Of a stretch of DNA of 5,707 nt, positions 1-5,258 are shown piece by piece. The number at the start of each line of letters is the position of its first letter. Within the stretch, counting starts at the first letter, position 1. A program made the position numbers and the translations under genes. Origin of the DNA: Rhodospirillaceae bacterium (GTDB taxonomy: Bacteria; Pseudomonadota; Alphaproteobacteria; DSM-16000; Inquilinaceae); assembly GCA_020425485.1 (NCBI GenBank), contig JAGQRL010000187.1:1-5707 (forward strand). Direction: 5' to 3'. The notes below the pieces were generated by a model. The model searched no databases. It was not told the origin of the DNA and was given only the letters and a program-made list of their open reading frames with translations.

Positions 1-223
1 GGCCGGTGTTGCCGCCGCCGATCCACCCCTTTTCCAGCACCGCCACGCGGGTGATGCCGTGCTCGGCCGCCAGATAGTAGGCGGTGGCAAGCCCGTGGCC
101 GCCGCCGCCGATGATCACCGCATCGTAGGCCGGCTGCGGGTTGGGCGACCGCCAGGCCTCCTGCCAGTGCTCATGGTAGCTGAGCGCGTTGCGGGCGAGA
201 GTGAGGAAAGAATAGCGCTGCAT
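1..223 (-). CDS. soxB: Sarcosine oxidase beta subunit, N-terminal part (truncated by window edge)
   Basis: This is the first 74 codons of a minus-strand gene whose remainder lies left of the window. The translation begins MQRYSFLTLARNALSYHEHW. At about residues 36-50 follows the dinucleotide-binding strand-turn-helix VIIGGGGHGLATAYY, then at about 59-74 the second strand and turn RVAVLEKGWIGGGNTG. This opening, with its WRSPNPQPAYDA linker into an FAD Rossmann fold, is characteristic of the beta subunit of heterotetrameric sarcosine oxidase (SoxBDAG). By family knowledge, that enzyme oxidises sarcosine to glycine and hydrogen peroxide in the cytoplasm and loads the methyl carbon on tetrahydrofolate. 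The beta subunit binds FAD and FMN; the covalent FMN site is outside the window. The ATG at 223 is the natural family start. The ribosome site is weak, only GCGAG about seven bases upstream, and may be structurally hidden (see leader). soxD, soxA and soxG would be expected further left but cannot be seen. Confidence 0.93.
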   Translation of the reverse strand, partial: MQRYSFLTLARNALSYHEHWQEAWRSPNPQPAYDAVIIGGGGHGLATAYYLAAEHGITRVAVLEKGWIGGGNTG

Positions 224-235
224 GCCGGGCTCGCT

Positions 236-310
236 GGTGATCTGGCGGCACCGTCGCAAACCCGACCGCAGCTTTCAATCTCCCCAGCGACCTGTGGGCC
301 GGTGATCTGG
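236..310 (-). repeat. Ten-base direct repeat (two copies) in the soxB leader
   Basis: GGTGATCTGG occurs exactly at 236-245 and at 301-310, 65 bases apart; on the soxB strand each copy reads CCAGATCACC. Copy 301-310 is one arm of the long hairpin. Copy 236-245 lies 13-22 bases before the soxB start codon. Both copies can pair with the same complementary arm at 332-341. Independently, 231-237 (TCGCTGG) and 284-290 (CCAGCGA) form a seven-pair inverted repeat covering the weak soxB ribosome site. These are sequence observations; alternative folding is an inference. Confidence 0.5.
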
Positions 311-345
311 TGTGCCTGCGACGTGCCTGCCCCAGACCACCGGCC
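297..345 (-). promoter_or_regulatory. Long hairpin in the soxB leader
   Basis: Plus-strand arms 297-310 (GGCCGGTGATCTGG) and 332-345 (CCAGACCACCGGCC) are complementary at 13 of 14 positions around a 21-base loop. The single exception is an A-C mismatch in a plus-strand transcript but a G-U wobble in a minus-strand transcript. A 14-pair stem therefore forms without interruption only in RNA made in the soxB direction. The hairpin ends 73 bases before the soxB start codon. No T-run follows, so it is not a typical intrinsic terminator. I do not recognise a known riboswitch class here. It may be a leader RNA element, a transcript-stabilising stem or a palindromic protein site. Confidence 0.5.
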
Positions 346-381
346 AATCGGCAGCCACCGCATCGGTTTCGCCGGTTCGGT

Positions 382-408
382 GCCCGGCGCGGAGGAACTC
401 GGCCGGGC
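382..408 (-). terminator. Probable hairpin terminator of the Sel1/TPR-like gene
   Basis: A perfect seven-base inverted repeat, GCCCGGC at 382-388 and GCCGGGC at 402-408, has a 13-base spacer and begins six bases after the stop codon of the minus-strand gene ending at 415. Position and strength suit a transcript end. No U-tract follows on the minus strand, so termination would be non-canonical or Rho-assisted, or the stem may only protect the 3' end. Some read-through into soxB cannot be excluded. Confidence 0.4.
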
Positions 409-414
409 TCTGCC

Positions 415-2340
415 CTACCCTTCGGTCGCGCCGATATGGGCGACCAGATCGAGCGTCGTCGTCACCAGCACGTAGGGGTTTTCGATCCGCCGCAGGGTGG
501 CGACCGCCTCGTCAACGGCGTCGATGCCGATCAGGGTGCGGGCAAGCTGGGCCAGCGCGCGCCCCAGGAACAGCCCGTTCCGCGGGGCGGCAACCTCCAA
601 AGCGGCGGCCACCTGCTCCTCCACCACCGGCGAGCCGGCCGACCCGGCGGCATCGATGGCGGCCAGGCGGGCGTAGAAGCGGCGCTGGTCGCTGTCGAAA
701 TGGGCGAGTGCCGCCTCCACCGCATCGGCGGCATCGATCCGCGCCAGCCCGCGCACCGCCAGCCGCAGCGCCTCGTCCGCCAGCGGACCGTCGGCGAACA
801 GCGGCGCTTCGGCACCGCCCATCAGCAGCCCCTCAACGTCGGCAGCACCGGGTTCGGCCGGCGCGGCGGACACCCCCGGCAGATCGGCATCGCTGAGGCC
901 GGCGGCATGCGCCAGCGCCAGCGCGATCCGCGTGCTGAGGTCCGGGTCGGCCGTTGCGGCCTGTACGGCTTCCAGCGTCTGGGCACGGGCCAGCGGCAGG
1001 TCGATCAGCTCCACGGCGTCCAGCGCCCGGTCGGCAACGCCCGCGCCGGCCAGCGCCCGCGCCAGCCGCTGCGTCAGGTGCACACGATTGAGATCGGCCG
1101 CCAGGCCGCCCAGCAGCTCCATCGTTTCGTCGATGGTGGCGGCATCGGCAGCCTCGCCATCCTGCTCCAGCAGCGACACGGCGAGGTTGGCGCGCAGCGG
1201 CAGATCGGGAACTTCCGGCAGCATCTCGCGCACGGCGGCCGTTTCGCCGGCGGCCAGCAGGCCCTGGGCGGCGGCAAACCAGATCGGGCCGACCGTGCCC
1301 CCGGCGTCCTCGGCAACGGTGCGGGCCGCCTCCACATCGCCGAACCGGCCCAGCACTTCGGCCAAGCCGGCGCGCACCTGGTTGACTTCCGACAAGGTGA
1401 GCATGGTCGCCTCGGGCAGCGCTTCGCCGGCCGCAGTGGCCATCTGCCGCGCCAGATCGTCCGCCCCCTCGTCCAGCAGGGCGGCCGCGGCCTTGGTGAA
1501 GGCATCGGCCCGCGCGATGTCGTTGGGCAGCGTGTTCGCCGCCTCCACGACTTCCGCCAGCAGCGATTGGGCGGCTTCCGGGTCGCTCTCGGCCACTGCG
1601 CCGGCAACCCGGCTGAGCGGGATGATTCGCGCCGCCGGCTCGGCGAAGGCATCGACGACCGAACGGGCGTCGTCCATCCGGCCGGCCGCGGCCAGCCCCT
1701 GGGCTGCATCGCCGAACAGCGCGGCGAGCCGTTCGGTCTGCTCCAGCCCCAACGGCAGCGTCTGGGCAACCCCCAGGAACTCGACGGCGCGGTCGTACTC
1801 GCCGAGGCGCAAAAGCCATTCGGTGACCGAGATCAGGGTGCGCCCGGCCACCGGATCGCGGAACTGCTCGCCGATGAGCTGTTCGTCCACCATCTCCAGC
1901 AGGCATTCCTGCGTCGGCGCCTGCCAGCAGGCATCCCACACCAGCAGGCGGGAGGCCGCTTCCACGCCGGCTTCCGCCGCCGCCCGATAGGCCTGGCGCG
2001 CCAGTTCCAGGTCCTGGGGCGCGCCGAGGCCGATCTCATAGAATCGGCCGGACAGCAGCAGGGCCGGCGGGTGGTTCTGTTCCACCGCCATGGTGAGCCA
2101 CTGGAGTGCCGCAGGCACGTCGCGCGCGTCGCCGATGGGCGAGGCCAGGATGGCGGCAAGCTGATACTGGGCGACCGGATCGCCGGCCTCGGCATCGACT
2201 TGCAGGATTTCGATGGCCTGCGCGATGTCCCCGGCCTGCAGGGCCGCCTGCGCTTCTTCCACGTCCGCATTGGCACGACCGGCGGCGCCGACCCACAGCG
2301 CCCCCACCAAAACTGCCGTTCCCAGAGCCTGCAACTTCAT
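415..2340 (-). CDS. Exported Sel1/TPR-like helical-repeat protein, function unknown
   Basis: A 641-residue protein. Residues 1-25 form a Sec signal peptide (MKLQALGTAVLVGALWVGAA, then GRANA before D26, an A-N-A cleavage site), so it is probably periplasmic. Residues 28-135 resemble Sel1/TPR repeats: AGDIAQAIEIL, AGDPVAQYQLAAILA, ALQWLTMAVEQNHPPALLLS and ARQAYRAAAEAG. C138 and C146 are close enough for a disulfide. From about 160 to 480 and 515 to 640 it is alanine-rich paired helices of roughly 35 residues (for example RAGLAEVLGRFGDVEAARTV). A Pro/Gly/Ala-rich linker at about 481-520 separates the two halves. No catalytic motif is visible, so a scaffold or envelope-assembly role is only a guess. 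I chose ATG 2340 because it directly precedes the signal peptide. The frame stays open 142 codons upstream, but that segment is arginine/proline-rich and antisense to another gene. The ribosome site is weak (GAGA about eight bases upstream). Confidence 0.85.
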   Translation of the reverse strand: MKLQALGTAVLVGALWVGAAGRANADVEEAQAALQAGDIAQAIEILQVDAEAGDPVAQYQLAAILASPIGDARDVPAALQWLTMAVEQNHPPALLLSGRFYEIGLGAPQDLELARQAYRAAAEAGVEAASRLLVWDACWQAPTQECLLEMVDEQLIGEQFRDPVAGRTLISVTEWLLRLGEYDRAVEFLGVAQTLPLGLEQTERLAALFGDAAQGLAAAGRMDDARSVVDAFAEPAARIIPLSRVAGAVAESDPEAAQSLLAEVVEAANTLPNDIARADAFTKAAAALLDEGADDLARQMATAAGEALPEATMLTLSEVNQVRAGLAEVLGRFGDVEAARTVAEDAGGTVGPIWFAAAQGLLAAGETAAVREMLPEVPDLPLRANLAVSLLEQDGEAADAATIDETMELLGGLAADLNRVHLTQRLARALAGAGVADRALDAVELIDLPLARAQTLEAVQAATADPDLSTRIALALAHAAGLSDADLPGVSAAPAEPGAADVEGLLMGGAEAPLFADGPLADEALRLAVRGLARIDAADAVEAALAHFDSDQRRFYARLAAIDAAGSAGSPVVEEQVAAALEVAAPRNGLFLGRALAQLARTLIGIDAVDEAVATLRRIENPYVLVTTTLDLVAHIGATEG

Positions 2341-2425
2341 GTTCGTCTCATACTTTCCGTCGCATGATGGCGGCGGACCATAGGCACGCCATGCTGGCAT
2401 CGACAAGGGTAACGGTGGCGCGTCG

Positions 2426-2437
2426 CCCGGATCCGGG
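2426..2437. promoter_or_regulatory. Twelve-base perfect palindrome between divergent genes
   Basis: CCCGGATCCGGG lies in the 122-bp gap between the minus-strand repeat-protein gene and the plus-strand gene at 2463, 25 bases before the latter's start codon. It is followed by GTTTT on the plus strand, but no plus-strand gene lies upstream that it could terminate. An operator or a leader hairpin is possible. A GC-rich palindrome of this size could also be chance. No convincing -35/-10 pair is visible for either gene. Confidence 0.2.
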
Positions 2438-2453
2438 GTTTTGCCGGCACGAG

Positions 2454-2458
2454 AGGAG
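2454..2458 (+). promoter_or_regulatory. Ribosome binding site deciding start 2463
   Basis: AGGAG within GAGAGGAGCGCA lies four bases before ATG 2463. It is the clearest Shine-Dalgarno sequence in the window. It selects this ATG over the in-frame upstream ATGs, which lie opposite the N-terminus of the minus-strand gene. Confidence 0.65.
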
Positions 2459-2462
2459 CGCA

Positions 2463-2891
2463 ATGCCGGAGCAGTTGAAGGACAGCCTGGACCGCGAGCG
2501 GCTGGAAAAGCTGCTGGGGCTGATGAGCAGCCCGCATGACGGCGAAGCCCTGGCCGCGGCCCGCAAGGCCGATGCACTCGTGCGCTCGGCCAAGCTGACC
2601 TGGGCGGAGGTGCTGGCCGGCCCGCCGCGGCCCAACCAGTACCAGCCGCCGCACGCCAACATGCGCAAGGAATCGCGCTGGAGCGATGGCCAGGCCGGCG
2701 TGCCGAACCCGCCGGCCGCCACCCTGCGGCTGAGCGATCAGGAAGTGATCGATGCCCTCCTGGCATCTGAGCGGGTGCCGGCGCGGCTCAAATCCATGGT
2801 ACAGGGCTATGCCCAGCGCATGACCACCGAAGGGCTGTCGCGCGACGACCGCGCGCATCTGAGGAACCTCTATGCCAAGCTGCGCCCCTGA
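2463..2891 (+). CDS. Small cytoplasmic protein of unknown function (resembles DUF2786-like N-terminal motif)
   Basis: A 142-residue protein with no signal peptide or membrane segment. The N-terminal part, about residues 10-48, reads RERLEKLLGLMSSPHDGEAL followed by an AARKAD...LTWAEVL helix pair. This is the 'short helix, SSPxxGEALAAARKA, helix, GLxWxxL' pattern I associate with DUF2786-like alphaproteobacterial proteins of no established function. The middle, about 50-85, is Pro/Asn-rich and probably a flexible linker. The C-terminal part, about 88-142, is helical and charged (LSDQEVIDALLASERVPARL, then LSRDDRAHLRNLYAKLRP). I chose ATG 2463 because AGGAG at 2454-2458 sits four bases upstream and because the frame before it overlaps the opposite-strand signal-peptide gene. 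The last 20 bases overlap the lipoprotein gene, implying co-transcription and probable translational coupling. Function cannot be assigned; the domain resemblance is from memory and of moderate strength. Confidence 0.82.
   Translation: MPEQLKDSLDRERLEKLLGLMSSPHDGEALAAARKADALVRSAKLTWAEVLAGPPRPNQYQPPHANMRKESRWSDGQAGVPNPPAATLRLSDQEVIDALLASERVPARLKSMVQGYAQRMTTEGLSRDDRAHLRNLYAKLRP
2861..2866 (+). promoter_or_regulatory. Internal ribosome binding site for the lipoprotein gene
   Basis: GAGGAA lies inside the coding sequence of the upstream gene and five bases before ATG 2872. It supports the overlapping start and translational coupling of the two genes. Confidence 0.55.
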
Positions 2892-3213
2892 CGCCCCTAG
2901 GCACCCCGGCAGAACCGGCCTGACCGCCGCCTGGCTGGCCGGGCTCGCCCTGCTGGTGGCGGCGTGCGAACCGGTGGTCGATCCCACGCCCTTTGCCGGC
3001 ACGCCCGATGCGATTCCCCGCCCGGCGGCGGCCCAGACCTTCCCGCGCCTGGTGGACGTGCCCGATCCGCCGCCCGACCTGCCGACGGCGGCCGATCTTC
3101 AGCGTCTGCGCAGCCAGTTGGAAGCCGACCGGGCGACCGCCCGCGCGCTGGCGCCCCAGGTGGACCCCAACCCGCCGAGCACGGGGATCGGCCTGCCGGC
3201 GATCACGCCCTGA
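2872..3213 (+). CDS. Small proline-rich lipoprotein, function unknown
   Basis: A 113-residue protein. A basic n-region (R10, R14) precedes the hydrophobic stretch LTAAWLAGLALLVAAC, with the lipobox V-A-A-C at C32 followed by E33, so it is likely lipidated by Lgt/LspA. E rather than D at +2 favours outer-membrane sorting. The mature part is only about 82 residues and Pro/Asp-rich. It contains FPRLVDVPDPPPDLPTAADL followed by QRLRSQLEADRATAR, at about residues 57-92. This resembles the 'YPNLASVPxRP...LxADRxNAR' segment I recall near the N-terminus of many alphaproteobacterial OmpA/SPOR-type lipoproteins, but no globular domain follows here. The start overlaps the preceding gene by 20 bases. GAGGAA at 2861-2866, inside that gene, is the ribosome site, five bases before the ATG. 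The gene stops 19 bases short of the convergent fhs stop. Confidence 0.82.
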   Translation: MPSCAPDAPRHPGRTGLTAAWLAGLALLVAACEPVVDPTPFAGTPDAIPRPAAAQTFPRLVDVPDPPPDLPTAADLQRLRSQLEADRATARALAPQVDPNPPSTGIGLPAITP

Positions 3214-3232
3214 TCCGGCCGCCCCGCAGTCC

Positions 3233-4909
3233 TCAGAACAAGCCCGCGATCTGCCCGCTTTCGTCGATGCAGATGGAGTTGGCCGCCGGCACCCGCGGCA
3301 GGCCGGGCATGGTCATGATCTCCCCGCAGATCACCACCAGGAACTCCGCCCCGCCGGCCAGCCTCACCTCGCGAATCGGCACCACGTGGTTCGACGGCGC
3401 GCCCTTCAGGTTGGGATCGGTGGAGAAGCTGTACTGGGTTTTCGCCACGCAGATGGGGAAGCTGCCGTAGCCGCCGTCCTGAAGCTGGGTGAACTGGTCG
3501 CGCACCTTCTTGTCGGCGATGATGTCATCGGCCCCGTAGATGGAGCGGGCGATGGTGCGCGTCTTTTCCCACAGGCCCATGTCGTCGGGGTAGAGCGTGC
3601 GGAACTGGGAGCTGCCGCCGTCCGCCAACTCCGCCACCTTGTGGGCGATGGCTTCGGTGCCGGCGCTGCCATCCGCCCAGTGGGTGCAGACGAACGCCTC
3701 CACGCCGAACTCCGCGCAGTATTTGCGCACCAACTCCATCTCCTCGTCGGTGTCGGTGATGAAGCGGTTGATGCCGACCACGGCGGGCACGCCGAACTGG
3801 GCGACGTTGCGCAGGTGGCGGCCGAGATTGGCGAGGCCCTTGGACACCGCGGCCGGGTTGGGCTTGCCGAGATCGCCCTTGGCCACGCCGCCATGCATCT
3901 TCAGCGCGCGAATCGTTGCCACCACCACCGCGGCATCCGGCTTCAGGCCGGCCTTGCGGCACTTGATGTCGAAAAACTTCTCCGCCCCCAGATCGGCGCC
4001 GAAGCCGGCTTCCGTCACCACGTAGTCCGCCATCTTCAGGGCGGCCCGCGTCGCCATCACGGTGTTGCAGCCATGGGCGATGTTGGCGAACGGCCCGCCG
4101 TGCACGAAGGCCGGGTTGCCTTCCAGCGTCTGCACCAGGTTGGGCGCCAGCGCGTCGCGCAGCAGCACCGCCATGGGGCCGGGCGCCTTGATGTCGGCTG
4201 CCGTCACCGGCGTGCGGTCGCGGGTGTAGGCCACCACCATCTTGCCCAGCCGCTCTTCCAGCTCGGCCATCGAGCGCGACAGGCAGAAAATCGCCATCAC
4301 CTCGGACGCCACGGTGATGTCGAACCCATCTTCGCGGGGGAAGCCGTTGGCCACGCCGCCGAGCGAGGAGTTGATCTGCCGGAGCGACCGGTCGTTCATG
4401 TCCATCACCCGGCGCAGCACGATGCGGCGCACGTCCACGCCCAGGTCGTTGCCCCAGTAGACGTGGTTGTCGAGCAAGGCTGCCAGCAGGTTGTGGGCAG
4501 AACCGATGGCGTGGAAATCGCCGGTGAAGTGGAGGTTGATGTTCTCCATCGGCACCACCTGGGCATAGCCGCCGCCGGCCGCCCCGCCCTTCATGCCGAA
4601 GCACGGCCCCAGGCTGGGTTCGCGCAGGCACACGAACGCCTTCTTGCCGATGCGGTTGAGCCCGTCGCCGAGGCCCACGGTGGTGGTGGTCTTGCCCTCA
4701 CCCGCCGGCGTCGGCGTCATCGCCGTCACCAAGATCAGCTTGCCGTCCGGCCGGTCCTTCAGCGAGGCGATGTGATCGAGGTCCACCTTGCCGACGAAGC
4801 GGCCATAGGGGTGGATGGCGGTTTCCGGGATGCCGAGCCGGTCGGCGATGGTCCAGATGGGCTGGAGCTGCGCTGCGCGCGCGATCTCGATATCCGACTT
4901 GACCGACAT
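3233..4909 (-). CDS. fhs: Formate--tetrahydrofolate ligase (10-formyl-THF synthetase)
   Basis: A complete 558-residue FTHFS, the usual length for the monofunctional bacterial enzyme. It catalyses formate + ATP + tetrahydrofolate to 10-formyltetrahydrofolate + ADP + phosphate in the cytoplasm, reversibly. Visible family features are SDIEIARAAQLQPI at the N-terminus, the P-loop TPTPAGEGKTTTT (residues 65-77, K73), REPSLGPCFGMKGGAAGGGY (96-115), the signature VATIRALKMHGG (330-341) and the conserved C-terminal EIMTMPGLPRVPAANSI (530-546). No key motif is missing. ATG 4909 matches the family start. The frame continues open upstream to 5182, but that part encodes only low-complexity Arg/Pro sequence made by a tandem repeat. 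AGGGA about ten bases upstream is a loosely spaced ribosome site. With sarcosine oxidase it would handle methyl carbon on folate, either supplying 10-formyl-THF or running in reverse to release formate with ATP gain. Confidence 0.97.
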   Translation of the reverse strand: MSVKSDIEIARAAQLQPIWTIADRLGIPETAIHPYGRFVGKVDLDHIASLKDRPDGKLILVTAMTPTPAGEGKTTTTVGLGDGLNRIGKKAFVCLREPSLGPCFGMKGGAAGGGYAQVVPMENINLHFTGDFHAIGSAHNLLAALLDNHVYWGNDLGVDVRRIVLRRVMDMNDRSLRQINSSLGGVANGFPREDGFDITVASEVMAIFCLSRSMAELEERLGKMVVAYTRDRTPVTAADIKAPGPMAVLLRDALAPNLVQTLEGNPAFVHGGPFANIAHGCNTVMATRAALKMADYVVTEAGFGADLGAEKFFDIKCRKAGLKPDAAVVVATIRALKMHGGVAKGDLGKPNPAAVSKGLANLGRHLRNVAQFGVPAVVGINRFITDTDEEMELVRKYCAEFGVEAFVCTHWADGSAGTEAIAHKVAELADGGSSQFRTLYPDDMGLWEKTRTIARSIYGADDIIADKKVRDQFTQLQDGGYGSFPICVAKTQYSFSTDPNLKGAPSNHVVPIREVRLAGGAEFLVVICGEIMTMPGLPRVPAANSICIDESGQIAGLF

Positions 4910-4955
4910 GGGGCGCCGTTCCCTCTCGTTCGATTTGTTGTTCGTTCGCTTCTTT

Positions 4956-4991
4956 GGCCTTTGCGGGGGCCTCTGCGGGGGCCTTTGCGGG
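4956..4991. repeat. Three tandem copies of a 12-bp unit in the fhs leader
   Basis: The unit GGCCTTTGCGGG occurs at 4956-4967, as GGCCTCTGCGGG at 4968-4979 (one T-to-C change), and again exactly at 4980-4991. It lies 47 bases before the fhs start codon, in the presumed leader or promoter. Its G-runs are on the plus strand, the template strand for fhs, so the transcript would carry C-rich repeats. The third copy runs into the hairpin at 4988-5002. It may be a replication-slippage product or a repeated binding site. Confidence 0.75.
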
Positions 4992-5159
4992 CCGGCGGCC
5001 CGATACGCTGCCCGGCCGGTAAGCCGGCGGACCCCGGACCCTGACATCCGGCCCCGCGAGCCGCCGTCATCGACGCGACGCCTTATGGTGGCCCGGCGAC
5101 ATGGCGGGAAGCCGCCCTTGGCCCCGCTGTCCTCCGCTTTCGGGTGCTTCCACCCCGCC

Positions 5160-5199
5160 AAACGCGACAGATCTCTTGTCAAGTTGCGACATCGCGTTT
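5160..5199. promoter_or_regulatory. Candidate operator: inverted and direct repeats upstream of the GlxA-type gene
   Basis: AAACGCGA at 5160-5167 and TCGCGTTT at 5192-5199 form a perfect eight-base inverted repeat with a 24-base spacer. Within it, GCGACA is repeated directly at 5164-5169 and 5186-5191, 22 bases apart. That spacing places both copies on the same DNA face, as is common for AraC-type regulators. The repeats surround the proposed -35 element. Autoregulation by the adjacent regulator, or control of fhs, is an inference. Confidence 0.4.
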
Positions 5200-5205
5200 C
5201 ATGAT
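5176..5205 (+). promoter_or_regulatory. Candidate sigma70-type promoter for the GlxA-type regulator
   Basis: TTGTCA at 5176-5181 matches the -35 consensus at five of six positions, and CATGAT at 5200-5205 matches the -10 at four of six, with an 18-base spacer. Transcription would start near 5212, leaving a leader of about 47 bases to ATG 5259. This is the least GC-rich stretch of the intergenic region. The -35 is embedded in the candidate operator. Confidence 0.4.
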
Positions 5206-5258
5206 GGTTTCATCGCATTGGAAGGGCCGAGTTGGACAGTCACAGCAACGAGTTGGGA

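Larger units (their letters stand above)
4910..5258. other. Divergent intergenic region between fhs and the GlxA-type regulator
   Basis: These 349 bases hold no convincing gene. The fhs-proximal half is very GC-rich and structured: a tandem repeat at 4956-4991; a six-pair hairpin at 4988-5002 (CGGGCC, GGC, GGCCCG); and a five-pair hairpin at 5034-5051 (CCGGA and TCCGG). I found no good sigma70 promoter for fhs. The regulator-proximal part (5160-5210) is richer in A/T and holds a plausible promoter with symmetric and direct repeats. Open frames through this region, in both directions, have the Arg/Pro/Gly composition of random GC-rich DNA. Confidence 0.6.

Noticed and set aside
224..345. Glycine or THF riboswitch upstream of soxB
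   Set aside because: The conserved core sequences I remember for the glycine and class-I THF riboswitches are not present. The structure is reported only as an unclassified leader; an Infernal scan would settle it.
310..2367. 685-codon plus-strand open frame opposite the Sel1/TPR-like gene
   Set aside because: Its product is rich in Arg, Gly, Gln and His with no domain, and it lies antisense to a gene with a clear signal peptide and repeats. Such frames are expected from third-position GC bias.
2426..2442. Intrinsic terminator (palindrome followed by GTTTT)
   Set aside because: No plus-strand gene lies upstream to be terminated, and the stem can have only four pairs around a tetraloop.
2341..2766. 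A 142-residue N-terminal extension of the exported repeat protein
   Set aside because: It would bury the signal peptide and is antisense to the small gene at 2463, which has its own good ribosome site.
2337..3002. 221-codon minus-strand open frame opposite the small plus-strand genes
   Set aside because: No domain or plausible ribosome site. The plus strand here has two genes with clear ribosome sites and a lipobox.
2993..5044. 683-codon plus-strand open frame opposite fhs
   Set aside because: It is antisense to an unmistakable FTHFS, has a low-complexity Arg/His/Ala composition, and starts inside the lipoprotein gene in another frame.
4910..5182. A 91-residue N-terminal extension of Fhs
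   Set aside because: The family begins near SDIEIARAAQLQPI. The extension is Arg/Pro-rich, partly encoded by the 12-bp tandem repeat, and unlike any FTHFS presequence I know.
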